The notes: generated by a model not told the origin, from the letters alone. 64,000 bases of DNA from JAAYXE01 sp964391195 (GCA_964391195.1 CAYMLG010000004.1:100619-164618); one strand, 5' to 3'. Counted from the stretch's first letter, positions 47,262 to 55,962 are shown. Numbers and translations are program-made.

Positions 47262-49806
47262 GCTGGCTGCCGTCCATTGGGTGCGCGCTTCCCGCCGCTG
47301 GCTGGGCTACCTGCCGGTGCTGCTGGCGCCGTTCGTGATGCTCTCGCCCCTGCTGCTGACCGGCAAGGCGCTGTTCTGGGGCACGCCGGTTTTGCAATTC
47401 GTGCCCTGGTGGGATTGGGCCTACCGCACGCTGCAGGCCGGCCATCTGCCGCTGTGGAACCCCGAGCTGGGGATGGGAGCGCCGCTGCTGGCCAACTACC
47501 AGTCGGGGCTGTTCTACCCGCCCAACTGGGTCTACTTCGGCCTGAGGGCCCTTGGCGGGCTGCGGGCGCTGGCGCTGGGGCAGGCCTGGATGCTGGCCCT
47601 GCACCTGGCCTGGGCCGGCTTGGGGATGATGCGCCTCGTCCGGCGGCTGGGGGTCAACGAGCTGGGCCAGGCGGTGAGCGGGCTGGCCTTCGGCCTGTGT
47701 GGCTACCTGGTAGCCCGGGGCAGTTTCCTGCCGGTGATCTCGGCCGCGGCCTGGCTCCCCTGGATCTTGCAGCACAGCGTGGCTCCCCTGGCGGTGGAAG
47801 GTCCCCGGCGGGGGCGGTCTTTCCTCTGGCTGGCGCTGTTCCTGGCGCTGCAGCTTCTGGCCGGGCACGCCCAGACCGCCTGGTACACCTGGCTGCTGGC
47901 CGGGATGTGGTCCGGGTTCTGGGCCTGGCAGGGCAGCCGATCGCGGTCCCAGCCGCATCCGCTGGGGTGGACCCGGGCGCTGGGCGCAGCCTGGCTGCGG
48001 CTGGGGTTGGCGGTGGCAATCGCGGCGGCGCTGGCTGCGGTGCAGCTCCTGCCCACGGCCGAATACCTGCTCCAATCCCAGCGCTCCCAGGCGGTGGATT
48101 ACGAGAGGGGGATGACCTATTCCTTCTGGCCCTGGCGGGCGCTCTCGCTGCTGGCCCCCGACTTGTTCGGGAACCCGGCGCATGGCGATTACTGGGGGTA
48201 CGCCAACTATTGGGAAGATGCGCTCTACGTCGGCCTGCTGCCGCTGCTCCTGGCCTTGTCTGCCCTGGCGAGCGGGCTGCGCCGGCCGAAACGGGCCGCG
48301 CGAGCGGGGCCCTTCCCCGGGGGGCGAGGCGCGCTGGCCGGCTTCCTGGCCGCGCTGCTGGGCCTGTCCTTCCTGTTCGCCCTGGGCAAGAACACCCCAG
48401 TTTTCCCCTGGTTGTACCGGCACGTGCCCACCTTCGATATGTTCCAGTCGCCGTCGCGCTATCTGATCTGGGCCGAGTTCGCCCTGGCGCTGCTGGCCGG
48501 GTTCGGGGCGGATGCCTGGCGGCGCCCACGCGGCGCCGCCCTTTATTGGACTCGCCTGGCGATCGCCGGAGCGTTCAGCATTTCGTTGGGCGCGGGTTTG
48601 GCCCTGCTGGCGCTGGGGGAGGCGGTCAATCTGACCTTCATCCGGGCCACGGCCATTGCCGGTGTATGGGCGCTGGGGGCCGGGGCGCTGAGCCTGCTGG
48701 CGCCCCACAGTTCCGAGCCGGACGAAGCGGAGGGTGAAGAGGCGGGTTGGCGCAAGGCGCTCACCAGGCGTTACCCTCGCCTGTTCCCGCCGCGGCTTCC
48801 CAAGGCCCGGCCGGCGGGAGGGGCGCAGGCTGTCTCGGCCCGCGCCGCCAGGCTGTGGGCCTGGGCTGTGGTAGGCTGGGTGGCGCTGGACCTGGTCGTC
48901 ACCGGGGCCCCGCTCAATCCCGGGGTGGATCCGGGGCTGTTCACCAACCCCGCTTCTACCCGGGAGCAGTTGGTAACCCGGCTCGACGGGCGCCGGCTGT
49001 ATCTGCCCGAAAGGGACGAGTATTATCTGAAGTTCACCCGGCTGCTGTCCTTCGAAAGCTTCACCCCCCAGGCCGGTTGGGATGAGCTGCGGGCGGTGAT
49101 GCTGCCGAACGCCAACCTGTTCGACGGGGTGCGGATGGCCAATAACTTCGACCCGCTGGTGCCCGGCCGCTACAATCGCTGGATGGAAGCCCTGGAAGGG
49201 GCAGACCTGCTGACGAAGCGCAAGTTACTGAACCTGATGGATGTCTCCGTGGTAGAAAGAGTGGATTTCTTTGCCCCGAACCGGGCGCGCTATGATGTGG
49301 GTGGTCTGGCGCCGCGCCGGGTGCGTTGGGTGGGGACGGCGTTTCCGGCGGATGACGATGAACAGGCCTTGCAGTTGATTCTGTCGGGGACCGTTGATCC
49401 CAATGAGGCAGTGGTGGTAGAAGGCCTGCCGCCCGGGCAGGATGGCTCGCAGCTTGTAGCCGGTGGTGGGGCCGGCGCTGGTCGGCTGGACCTGGCGGAA
49501 GACGGCCCGAACCGGGTTACGGTGCGCTATGCGGCGAAGCAGCCCGGATGGGTGGTGCTGTCGGACGTGTGGTACCCGGGGTGGCAGGCGACCATCGATG
49601 GCGAGCCGGCCCAGATCTACCGCGGGGATTACCTGTTCCGGGCCGTGGCCGCCCCGGCCGGGGAGCACGTGGTGGAGTTCGTGTACCGCCCGGTCTTTTT
49701 CTACGCCGGGCTGGCCGCCAGCCTAGTCGGCCTGGCCGTGTTCGGGGCGGCCTGGGTGGCGCTTTCCCAGGGCAGAATTTTATTCTCCCGGGTGAACGAA
49801 ATGTGA
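47254..49806 (+). CDS. YfhO-like polytopic membrane protein
   Basis: An 850-residue paralogue of the previous protein. ATG 47254 has GGAGG upstream and overlaps its stop by eight bases. The loop after the first helix reads FVPWWDWAYRTLQAGHLPLW, the next NPELGMGAPLLANYQSGLFY, both conserved in YfhO-like proteins. It has about 13 helices, and the closing motif VLSDVWYPGWQATIDGEPAQ is followed by a last helix. The central extracytoplasmic segments are longer than in its neighbour. It probably works with the two preceding proteins on a cell-envelope glycan. The stop overlaps a small ORF by four bases. Confidence 0.83.
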   Translation: MAELAAVHWVRASRRWLGYLPVLLAPFVMLSPLLLTGKALFWGTPVLQFVPWWDWAYRTLQAGHLPLWNPELGMGAPLLANYQSGLFYPPNWVYFGLRALGGLRALALGQAWMLALHLAWAGLGMMRLVRRLGVNELGQAVSGLAFGLCGYLVARGSFLPVISAAAWLPWILQHSVAPLAVEGPRRGRSFLWLALFLALQLLAGHAQTAWYTWLLAGMWSGFWAWQGSRSRSQPHPLGWTRALGAAWLRLGLAVAIAAALAAVQLLPTAEYLLQSQRSQAVDYERGMTYSFWPWRALSLLAPDLFGNPAHGDYWGYANYWEDALYVGLLPLLLALSALASGLRRPKRAARAGPFPGGRGALAGFLAALLGLSFLFALGKNTPVFPWLYRHVPTFDMFQSPSRYLIWAEFALALLAGFGADAWRRPRGAALYWTRLAIAGAFSISLGAGLALLALGEAVNLTFIRATAIAGVWALGAGALSLLAPHSSEPDEAEGEEAGWRKALTRRYPRLFPPRLPKARPAGGAQAVSARAARLWAWAVVGWVALDLVVTGAPLNPGVDPGLFTNPASTREQLVTRLDGRRLYLPERDEYYLKFTRLLSFESFTPQAGWDELRAVMLPNANLFDGVRMANNFDPLVPGRYNRWMEALEGADLLTKRKLLNLMDVSVVERVDFFAPNRARYDVGGLAPRRVRWVGTAFPADDDEQALQLILSGTVDPNEAVVVEGLPPGQDGSQLVAGGGAGAGRLDLAEDGPNRVTVRYAAKQPGWVVLSDVWYPGWQATIDGEPAQIYRGDYLFRAVAAPAGEHVVEFVYRPVFFYAGLAASLVGLAVFGAAWVALSQGRILFSRVNEM

Positions 49807-50033
49807 TAGTATTGGCATTGTGTAAGAACGCTGCGGCGATTGTGCTCATGCCGTTCTCCACATTCCGCGAAACGGGGGGCTTACTGCGGTTCGTGAACGG
49901 CCAGGCGCTCGCCAGTCTCCTCTTTGCTGTCCATTACTGTCACCGGCGAGTGCTCGATTACAACGATTTGTGGCTGGAATATAAAGCCTTTCTGCTGGAA
50001 GATCAGACACCTAGAATCTGGAGCCATTCATGA
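49803..50033 (+). CDS. Possible 76-residue protein coupled on both sides
   Basis: A short frame beginning with GTG in the stop of the YfhO-like gene (GTGA) and ending in the start of moxR (ATGA). It has a hydrophobic N-terminal half (IVLALCKNAAAIVLMPF; ALASLLFAVHYC) and a charged end (DYNDLWLEYKAFLLEDQ). I recognise no family. The exact four-base overlaps at both ends, the same device used at 45042, argue that it is translated. Against it, the stretch may also contain a promoter for moxR and no homologue is known to me. Confidence 0.45.
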   Translation: MIVLALCKNAAAIVLMPFSTFRETGGLLRFVNGQALASLLFAVHYCHRRVLDYNDLWLEYKAFLLEDQTPRIWSHS

Positions 50034-51013
50034 CGGAAGTTCAAAGTTTTGCCGAACGAGTCACCAATAATATAGAGAAAGTGATCGTGGGGAAGCACTC
50101 GACGGTCGAATTGGCGGTGATCAGCCTGCTGTGCCAGGGGCACTTGCTGATCGAAGACGTGCCGGGAGTGGGGAAGACGATGCTCGCCCGCAGCCTGGCC
50201 AGGTCGTTGGGCTGTACTTTCAGCCGCATCCAGTTCACCCCCGATATGCTGCCCAGTGACGTCACCGGGGTATCGATTTTCAACCAGGTGACGCGAGAGT
50301 TTGAATTTCGGAATGGTCCGATCATGGCCCAGATCGTGCTGGCGGACGAGATCAACCGGGCGACTCCCAAAACGCAGGCGGCGCTGCTGGAAGCGATGGA
50401 GGAGCACCAGGTGACGGTGGACGGGGTGACCCACTACCTGCCGCAGCCGTTCATGGTCCTGGCTACCCAAAACCCGATTGAATATGAAGGCACATTCCCC
50501 TTGCCCGAGGCGCAGGTGGACCGGTTCCTGATGCGCATCCGCCTGGGTTACCCGGCGCGAGACCAGGAGATCGATGTGTTGGAGCGCCAGCAGTTCCGCC
50601 ACCCGTTCAACGACCTGCAGCAGATCGTGACCGCGGAGGAACTGTCTGAGATGCAGGAGGCGGTGAAGAGCGTCTACGTTTCTCCTGCCGTGAAGCGCTA
50701 CATCGTCGATCTGACCAACCAGACCAGGGAGCACCCGGAAGTGTATCTGGGGGCCAGCCCGCGCGGCAGCCTGGCGCTGTACCGTACCGGGCAGGCCCGG
50801 GCGGCGATCAAGGGGCGGGATTATGTGCTGCCGGACGACATCAAAGCCCTGGCCGTGCCCACCCTGGCCCACCGGGTGATCCTCGGCCCCGGCGCCCGCC
50901 TGCGCGATCTCAGCCCTCAACAGGTGGTCGAGGAGATCACCGGCACGGTGGCAGTGCCAGGTGGCGACCCGAGCTACCGGCCAGAGGTCGAGCCCGCCCA
51001 GGTCGAGCGTTGA
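50030..51013 (+). CDS. MoxR-family AAA+ ATPase
   Basis: A 327-residue MoxR ATPase, a chaperone-like AAA+ protein that acts on VWA/DUF58 partners. Walker A is EDVPGVGKT (42-50) and Walker B is VLADEINRATPKTQAALLEA with the sensor-1 region FMVLATQNPIEYEGTFPLPE. Sensor 2 lies in YLGASPRGSLALYRTGQARA, and the C-terminal lid domain is complete. The partner, DUF58, begins one base after its stop. MoxR-DUF58 pairs are linked to envelope maturation and stress. The start is coupled to the small upstream ORF. Confidence 0.95.
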   Translation: MTEVQSFAERVTNNIEKVIVGKHSTVELAVISLLCQGHLLIEDVPGVGKTMLARSLARSLGCTFSRIQFTPDMLPSDVTGVSIFNQVTREFEFRNGPIMAQIVLADEINRATPKTQAALLEAMEEHQVTVDGVTHYLPQPFMVLATQNPIEYEGTFPLPEAQVDRFLMRIRLGYPARDQEIDVLERQQFRHPFNDLQQIVTAEELSEMQEAVKSVYVSPAVKRYIVDLTNQTREHPEVYLGASPRGSLALYRTGQARAAIKGRDYVLPDDIKALAVPTLAHRVILGPGARLRDLSPQQVVEEITGTVAVPGGDPSYRPEVEPAQVER

Positions 51014-51014
51014 G

Positions 51015-52286
51015 ATGAGTTTTGCCCAGCGCGTCGTCCTCTTACTGCTGGCGCTCAGCCTGCTGGCGGGGGCAGTCAGCGGCAACCAACTCTACTACCG
51101 GCTGAGCTACCTGTGGGGCGGCCTGCTGTTGGGGAGCTGGCTGATGTCGCGGCTGGCGCTGCGCGGCCTGTCCGTCCAGCGTACGGCGCGCACCGTGCGC
51201 TCGCAGGTGGGACAGTTATTCGAAGAGCGCTTCCAGGTGACGAATGAAAGCCGCCTGCCGCGCCTGTGGATCGAGGTCCAGGACGAGTCCTCGCTGCCGG
51301 GGGGGCGCGGCTCGCGGGTGCTGACCTTGATCGGGCCGCGGGAGTCGTACAGCTACCTGGCCCGCACCCGGCTGACCGAGCGGGGGGTGTTCCCCCTGGG
51401 ACCGACGGTGCTGGTTTCGGGGGACCTGTTCGGCCTGTTCCAGGTCGCGCAGGCCTACCCCAGCCAGGACAATCTGCTGGTCTACCCGATGATTTTCGAA
51501 ATCAGCAGTTTCCCCGGGCCGGCCGGCCTGCTGCCCGGGGGCGAGGCGCTGCGCCGCCGCACGCCGCAGATCACCTCCAACGCGGCCGGGGTGCGGGAAT
51601 ATGCCCCGGGCGACTCGCTCAACCGCATCCACTGGCTGAGCACGGCCCGCCGCAACCAGCTCATGGTGAAGGAGTTCGAGCTGGACCCGCTGGCCGAAGT
51701 GTGGCTGTTCGTGGACGGGGCGCGGGCGGTGCATGCCGAGCAGCCCTACAAGCGGCAGGAGTTCGACCCGCAAGAGATCTGGCGGCCGAAGACGAAGTTC
51801 ACCCTGCCGCCCTCCACGGTGGAATATGCGGTGAGCGCCGCGGCTTCGCTGGCACGTTATTTTATCCGCAAGGGACGGGCAGTGGGTTTGGCCTTTGTAG
51901 CCCCGAGCCTGAAGGTGCTGCCCGCCGACCGCAGCGGCCGCCAGTTGGGGAAGATGCTGGAGGCGCTGGCGGTGTTCCAGGCGGAAGGGAGCATCCCGCT
52001 CTCGGGTTTGATCGAAACCCAGGCCCGCCACCTGCCGCGGGGCAGCACAGTGGTGGTGATTACGCCCAGCGCGGCGCGCGAGGTGGTCGTTTCGGTGGAC
52101 CTGCTGATGCGCACCGGCCTGCGCCCGGTGGTGGTGTTGTTGGATTCCGCTTCGTTTGGGGGGTATTTCTCCGCCGATAAGATCGCTGTTTCGCTGCAGG
52201 ACCTGGGGGTTCCGGTGTTCAAGGTGTTCAACGGGGATGACCTGGCGACGGTGCTGTCCACCCCGCAGAGCCCGTACGCGCTGTGA
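51015..52286 (+). CDS. DUF58 domain protein, MoxR partner
   Basis: A 423-residue DUF58 protein. One or two N-terminal membrane helices (VVLLLLALSLLAGAVSG; YLWGGLLLGSWLMSRLAL) lead to an Ig-like region (QLFEERFQVTNESRLPRLWI) and the DUF58 hallmark REYAPGDSLNRIHWLSTARR (about 200-220). A VWA-like domain starts EVWLFVDGARAVH and continues to the C-terminus. The start is preceded by the stop of moxR with a one-base gap; upstream in-frame codons lie inside moxR. It ends the operon, as a strong terminator follows at 52326. The role is probably envelope-related, with MoxR remodelling its VWA part. Confidence 0.92.
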   Translation: MSFAQRVVLLLLALSLLAGAVSGNQLYYRLSYLWGGLLLGSWLMSRLALRGLSVQRTARTVRSQVGQLFEERFQVTNESRLPRLWIEVQDESSLPGGRGSRVLTLIGPRESYSYLARTRLTERGVFPLGPTVLVSGDLFGLFQVAQAYPSQDNLLVYPMIFEISSFPGPAGLLPGGEALRRRTPQITSNAAGVREYAPGDSLNRIHWLSTARRNQLMVKEFELDPLAEVWLFVDGARAVHAEQPYKRQEFDPQEIWRPKTKFTLPPSTVEYAVSAAASLARYFIRKGRAVGLAFVAPSLKVLPADRSGRQLGKMLEALAVFQAEGSIPLSGLIETQARHLPRGSTVVVITPSAAREVVVSVDLLMRTGLRPVVVLLDSASFGGYFSADKIAVSLQDLGVPVFKVFNGDDLATVLSTPQSPYAL

Positions 52287-52325
52287 TGGTATAAAGTAAC
52301 GAACCGCGAAGGTTTATTTTTCGAG

Positions 52326-52364
52326 AGTGGCGATGACTGCGTTCGAGTCGCAGTCATCGCCACT
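52326..52364 (+). terminator. Rho-independent terminator of the membrane-protein/MoxR operon
   Basis: AGTGGCGATGACTGC pairs perfectly over 15 bp with GCAGTCATCGCCACT around a nine-base loop and continues into TTTGCTTT. Confidence 0.9.
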
Positions 52365-52405
52365 TTTGCTTTATCTACAAGTCCGGCGCAGGCGGCGCCA
52401 GGCAA

Positions 52406-52520
52406 CCGGCATCGATTCAAATCGACGCCTGGGGGATCCAAACCCGCTGAAGCAGGTTGAGGGGGACGCGTGCGCGTGTGAACCTACTTGAGCGGGATTG
52501 AATTTTGGGAGCCGGTGGAT
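52406..52520. repeat. Dispersed 115-bp palindromic repeat, left copy
   Basis: Matches 53320-53434 in the same orientation with about 11 mismatches counted by eye. It begins CCGGCATCGATTC, contains imperfect AACCCGCT-type hairpins and ends GGTGGAT. The two copies bracket lspA. No coding capacity. Confidence 0.85.
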
Positions 52521-52532
52521 GGTATCGACGAT

Positions 52533-53123
52533 TTATCGTTTCCCGGCCAATGACTTCACCAGGAATGTCCAGAATTCTCCCCATACCCGCCTGCGCGCAG
52601 CGAGGAAATGGCGGCCCCCGCGCCATCTGGGTTTTCGAACACGGATCCATGCCATGGTTTCTATAGCCATCGCAGCCACGCCGGTATAGGCATAAAGATC
52701 GGCCAGGTTCGCGCTCGGCGAGCGGAGCACCTGAAGGAAGTCGGTGGTAAAGGGGAAGAACAGGTCATCTATCAAGTTCCCCAAGATGCCGGCGGAAATC
52801 CCCCCCAGGGCGATCCACGCCCATTGGCTCCGGCGCACCGTCTGGGTATAGAACGCGTACACCGGGAAAATCAATCCCAGGATGACCAGGCGCAAGATGA
52901 AGAATGCCGGGTGGACCCAGCCCGGCAAGTCGGGCACGAACCAGGAGAACCCGCTGTAATTCTGGACGTAAGTGAGATAGACGAGCCCATCGATGAGAGG
53001 CAGGCGCATCCCGGGGGACAGGAAAGCCCGCACGGCAGCCTTTGTACCCTGGTCAGCCAGGACCAGGAGCCCGGTCAAGACAACCCAATTTGGAAAATCC
53101 GGCGATTTCCGCTCGCGGCGCAT
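52533..53123 (-). CDS. lspA: Signal peptidase II (lipoprotein signal peptidase)-like
   Basis: A 196-residue LspA-type aspartyl protease that removes signal peptides from prolipoproteins in the membrane. Four helices are visible. The family motifs are VLADQGTKAAV in helix 1, YVQNYSGFSW (usually xNxGAAF), GNLIDDLFFPFTTDF with the first catalytic aspartate, and SANLADLY with the second. In typical enzymes NxxD is followed by Arg; here it is Asp. The C-terminal 45 residues are a basic extension (RVRKPRWRGGRH). It is an isolated minus-strand gene between two copies of a 115-bp repeat. Confidence 0.87.
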   Translation of the reverse strand: MRRERKSPDFPNWVVLTGLLVLADQGTKAAVRAFLSPGMRLPLIDGLVYLTYVQNYSGFSWFVPDLPGWVHPAFFILRLVILGLIFPVYAFYTQTVRRSQWAWIALGGISAGILGNLIDDLFFPFTTDFLQVLRSPSANLADLYAYTGVAAMAIETMAWIRVRKPRWRGGRHFLAARRRVWGEFWTFLVKSLAGKR

Positions 53124-53319
53124 TTGTTGCTCGTTTGCATTTCATCCGGGATTGGTTCGTCCTACACTCGTGATTCTATACGTGGATAGCCCCCCAGGCA
53201 AGACAATCTTGCGCCGGGCAAGACCAGCGTCTCTCCTTGCGACCGCACCGGACGACCCGCGAAGGATCTCGTTTTCCGGGTAGCAAAGGGACCACGGGAG
53301 CAGGCGGGGCATCGCATAC

Positions 53320-53434
53320 CCGGCATCGATTCAAATCGACGCCTGAGGAATCCAAACCCGCTGAAGCAGGTTGACGGGGACGTGTGTGCGTGTGAACCCG
53401 CTTTAGCGGGTTTGGATTTTGGGAGCCGATGGAT
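53320..53434. repeat. Dispersed 115-bp palindromic repeat, right copy
   Basis: Second copy of the repeat at 52406-52520. Its inner ends AATCCAAACCCGCT and AGCGGGTTTGGATT are exact complements over 14 bases, so the core can form a long hairpin. The left copy has lost several of these pairings, suggesting that this copy is closer to the functional form. Confidence 0.85.
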
Positions 53435-53570
53435 TTATCCATTGGCGGGGTTGGTGGGCAAATGAGCCTCACCCCATTAGGCGTAGATGTACGGCGAGTG
53501 AATTTGCGGTTTCGGGTGATTCATGGCTCAACCGCGCCCTACGCAGCGGTGGTGGTGCCTTGCCTCCGGG

Positions 53571-53616
53571 CCGGGCAAGGGCGACCAAAATACGGTCGCA
53601 TGGCAACATGCCCTAC
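53571..53616. repeat. Dispersed element with GCGACC/GGTCGC stem
   Basis: A stretch with GGGCAAGGGCGACC, a short A-rich loop, GGTCGC and then a CATGGCAACATGCCCTAC tail. Two close relatives lie at about 63657-63702 and 63853-63880. It shows that the intergenic repeat families at the right end are dispersed, not local. Confidence 0.75.
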
Positions 53617-53628
53617 TTGGCTGGGCGG

Positions 53629-54648
53629 CTAACTTCCCTCATACATGCGGGCGATTTCATCGCGGGCCGGGCGGGGCAATATCTGCTTCTCCCCGCCGGT
53701 CTGGATCCATACGGACGGCGGCCCGGGTTCGACGGCGCCGATCTCGGCGCAGGGCAACCCGGCCTCGGCCAGGGCCCGCACAATGGCCGGAGCGGAATCG
53801 GCCCGGGCGGTGAGCAGCAGCGCCCCGGAGGCGATGGCGCCCAAGGGATCCAGGCCGAACGCCTGGCAAATCCGCCGGGAGAGGGGAGGCACAGGCACGG
53901 CCTGGGGGTCGAAAGTGATGGAGTTCCCGCTGGCCTCCGCCAGCTCCCATAGAGCGGTGGCCAACCCCCCCTCGGTGGGATCGTGCATGGCGGTCACCTG
54001 TCCGGCTTCCAGGGCCAGCCGGGCGTCCCGCAGCACGCTGATGCTGGGGTCGTACAGGAAGTTTTGGGCCTCGACCAACTCCTCGGGAGTCAGGTGGCCA
54101 GACAGGCGCTCGGGGAACTGGCGGGCCAGGATAGCGGTGGCCTCGATAGGCACCCCTTTGGTCAGCAGCACCCGGTCGCCCGGCCGGCAGCCCCGAGGCG
54201 TGACCAGCTTCTCCCGCTCGACTTCCCCCGTCAGGGTGGCGACCAGGATGGGCCTGTCCAGGCCGTAAGTGATCTCGGAATGCCCGCCCACCAGGGCGAT
54301 CCCGGTCTCCTCGCAGGCCCGGTATACCTGCCCGAAGATCTCCTCCACCAATGCCTCGCTGGTCCCGCCCTCCGGAAGGAGCAGGGTGACCAGCATCCAG
54401 CGCGGCAGGGCGCCGGTGGTGGCGATATCGTTGGTGTTCACCTGGACGGCGTACCAACCGATTTCGTCCGTGGCGAAGGTGATCGGGTCAGACTTCCACA
54501 CCAGCAGCCTGTCGCCCATCTCGATTACCGCGCAGTCCAGGCCAATCCCCGGGCCCAGGACGACCCGCGAGTCGCGGATGGGGGCCTGGGCCAACAGGCG
54601 GGCGAGCAGGTCGGCGGGCAGCTTTCCGACGGGTAACATCTGGGACAT
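53629..54648 (-). CDS. AIR synthase/HypE-like (PurM superfamily) protein
   Basis: A 339-residue PurM-superfamily protein similar to HypE and related ATP-binding enzymes. The N-terminal half has VVLGPGIGLDCAVIEMGDRL and VNTNDIATTGALPRWMLVTL, the family's metal and ATP site. The C-terminal half has VTAMHDPTEGGLATALWELA and GAIASGALLLTA. HypE dehydrates the carbamoyl group in NiFe hydrogenase assembly, but it normally ends in a cysteine and stands with other hyp genes; neither is true here. A general AIR-synthase-related enzyme is the safer name. It is seven bases from the aminotransferase gene, in the same operon. Confidence 0.87.
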   Translation of the reverse strand: MSQMLPVGKLPADLLARLLAQAPIRDSRVVLGPGIGLDCAVIEMGDRLLVWKSDPITFATDEIGWYAVQVNTNDIATTGALPRWMLVTLLLPEGGTSEALVEEIFGQVYRACEETGIALVGGHSEITYGLDRPILVATLTGEVEREKLVTPRGCRPGDRVLLTKGVPIEATAILARQFPERLSGHLTPEELVEAQNFLYDPSISVLRDARLALEAGQVTAMHDPTEGGLATALWELAEASGNSITFDPQAVPVPPLSRRICQAFGLDPLGAIASGALLLTARADSAPAIVRALAEAGLPCAEIGAVEPGPPSVWIQTGGEKQILPRPARDEIARMYEGS

Positions 54649-54655
54649 GGGCTAA

Positions 54656-55819
54656 TTATAAGGCAGGCAGCAAGGCCCTAAGCCCGGCGTACAGGGTTTC
54701 CAGGTCCCCTTCGCTGTTGTAGCCCTGGACCGAGATGCGGATGAATTTACGGCCATTCCACTCGGTGAGGGGGACTTCGACCCGGTATTCGTCGTACAGG
54801 CGGGTTTTGAGCGCTTGCAGATCGGCGGAAGCAGGCAGGGGGGCGATGCCCATCTGGGCGTAGAAGTCAGAATCGAGGGGGTAAGGCGGGGCGAGGTCCA
54901 CGATCTCGCACACCTGGCGGATGGCGTCGCGCAGCAGGGCGTGGCAGCGTTGGCGGACCTGGTCCCAGTTGTGCTCCTGCATGAACTGGATGGCGGCGGG
55001 GACGCTGAGGGCGGCGGATGGGTCGCGGGTGCCGGTCCACAGGTAGTGGTCCAGGAAGGGGGAGCCGGTGGTGGCCTCTGGCAGGGCCCGGTATCCCCAA
55101 CTAACGATCAGGGGTTCGAGTATGGGCTGCGCTTCCGGGCGGGCGTAGAGGAAGCCGGCTCCCTTGGGGGCCATCATCCATTTGTGGCAGTTGCCGGTGT
55201 AGAAATCGGCGCCGGTGGCGGGCAGGTCGAGGGGGATCTGGCCGGGGGCATGGGCGCCGTCGATGAAGGTGAGGATGCCGGCCTTGCGGGCGCGGGCGCA
55301 GATACGCTCGACGGGGAAGCGCAGGGCGGTGTTGGAGGTGATGTGGCTGAGGAAGATCAGCCGGGTATGGGGGGTGACGCCGCTCCAGAGCTGCTCCACC
55401 AGCGGGCCCTCGTCCGGCCCCTCGGGGAAGCAGATGGGCTGGCGAACGATGCGGGCGCCGGTCTGGCGGCGGATGAAGTCCCAGGTTTTATCGCAGGCGC
55501 CGTACTCGTGGTCGCTGGTCAGGATCTCATCACCGGGGCCGAGGCGCAGGGAACGGGCGAGGGCGTTGACGGCGAAGGTGGCGTTGGGGACGAACACCAG
55601 GTCGTCCGGTTCTGCGTGCAGGTAAGCGCCCAGCGCCTGGCGCGCCTGCCGGTCAAACTCGAGGAACTCCCGGCCGAGGAAGAGCACCGGCTGCCGCTCC
55701 AGGCGCCGCTGCCATGCCTGGTAGGTCTCGAAGACCGGGCGGGGTGTGGCGCCGAAGGAGCCGTGGTTGAGGAAGACAATATCAGGGTCGAGCAGGAATA
55801 GGTCTTTGAGGGGGTTCAC
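54656..55819 (-). CDS. Class V aminotransferase (isopenicillin-N-epimerase-like)
   Basis: A 387-residue PLP enzyme of the class V aminotransferase group. It begins DPDIVFLNHGSFGATPRPV. The PLP-binding aspartate and histidine are in FIDGAHAPGQIPLDL, and the Schiff-base lysine is in YTGNCHKWMMAPKGAGFLY. The sequence pattern is that of isopenicillin N epimerase-like proteins, a name covering desulfurases, epimerases and lyases. It starts the unit with the PurM-like gene. The adjacent upstream spacer contains purine-rich micro-repeats. Substrate unknown. Confidence 0.88.
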   Translation of the reverse strand: MNPLKDLFLLDPDIVFLNHGSFGATPRPVFETYQAWQRRLERQPVLFLGREFLEFDRQARQALGAYLHAEPDDLVFVPNATFAVNALARSLRLGPGDEILTSDHEYGACDKTWDFIRRQTGARIVRQPICFPEGPDEGPLVEQLWSGVTPHTRLIFLSHITSNTALRFPVERICARARKAGILTFIDGAHAPGQIPLDLPATGADFYTGNCHKWMMAPKGAGFLYARPEAQPILEPLIVSWGYRALPEATTGSPFLDHYLWTGTRDPSAALSVPAAIQFMQEHNWDQVRQRCHALLRDAIRQVCEIVDLAPPYPLDSDFYAQMGIAPLPASADLQALKTRLYDEYRVEVPLTEWNGRKFIRISVQGYNSEGDLETLYAGLRALLPAL

Positions 55820-55847
55820 AAGAGGGGATTATACTCCGCAATTTAAA

Positions 55848-55928
55848 AAGCGAAAATCGAAAAGGGAAAGGCGAATAGTGAAAATCGAAAAGCGAAGGGC
55901 GAAAGGCGAAAAAGGAAAGGCGAAAAGG
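55848..55928. repeat. Purine-rich micro-repeat tract
   Basis: About 80 bases made of variations on the words GCGAAA, GCGAAGG and TCGAAAAG, strongly A- and G-rich on the plus strand. It lies between the divergent aminotransferase and M23-like genes. It is not a perfect tandem array. Confidence 0.7.
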
Positions 55929-55949
55929 GTTTCTATCTTTTGCTGCTGA

Positions 55950-55955
55950 TACAAT
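55950..55955 (+). promoter_or_regulatory. Possible -10 box of the M23-like gene
   Basis: TACAAT sits eight bases before the preferred ATG 55963, so the transcript would begin at or next to the start codon. The -35 is weak. Confidence 0.4.
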
Positions 55956-55962
55956 GGAGGGC

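Larger units (their letters stand above)
53124..53628. other. Repeat-bearing intergenic region right of lspA
   Basis: About 505 bases without a credible gene; short frames here have no domain and no ribosome site. It contains the right copy of the 115-bp palindromic repeat (53320-53434) and a copy of another dispersed element at 53571-53616 that recurs at the right end of the window. Confidence 0.7.

Noticed and set aside
53629..54648. HypE as part of hydrogenase maturation
   Set aside because: The terminal cysteine of HypE is absent and no other hyp gene is near.
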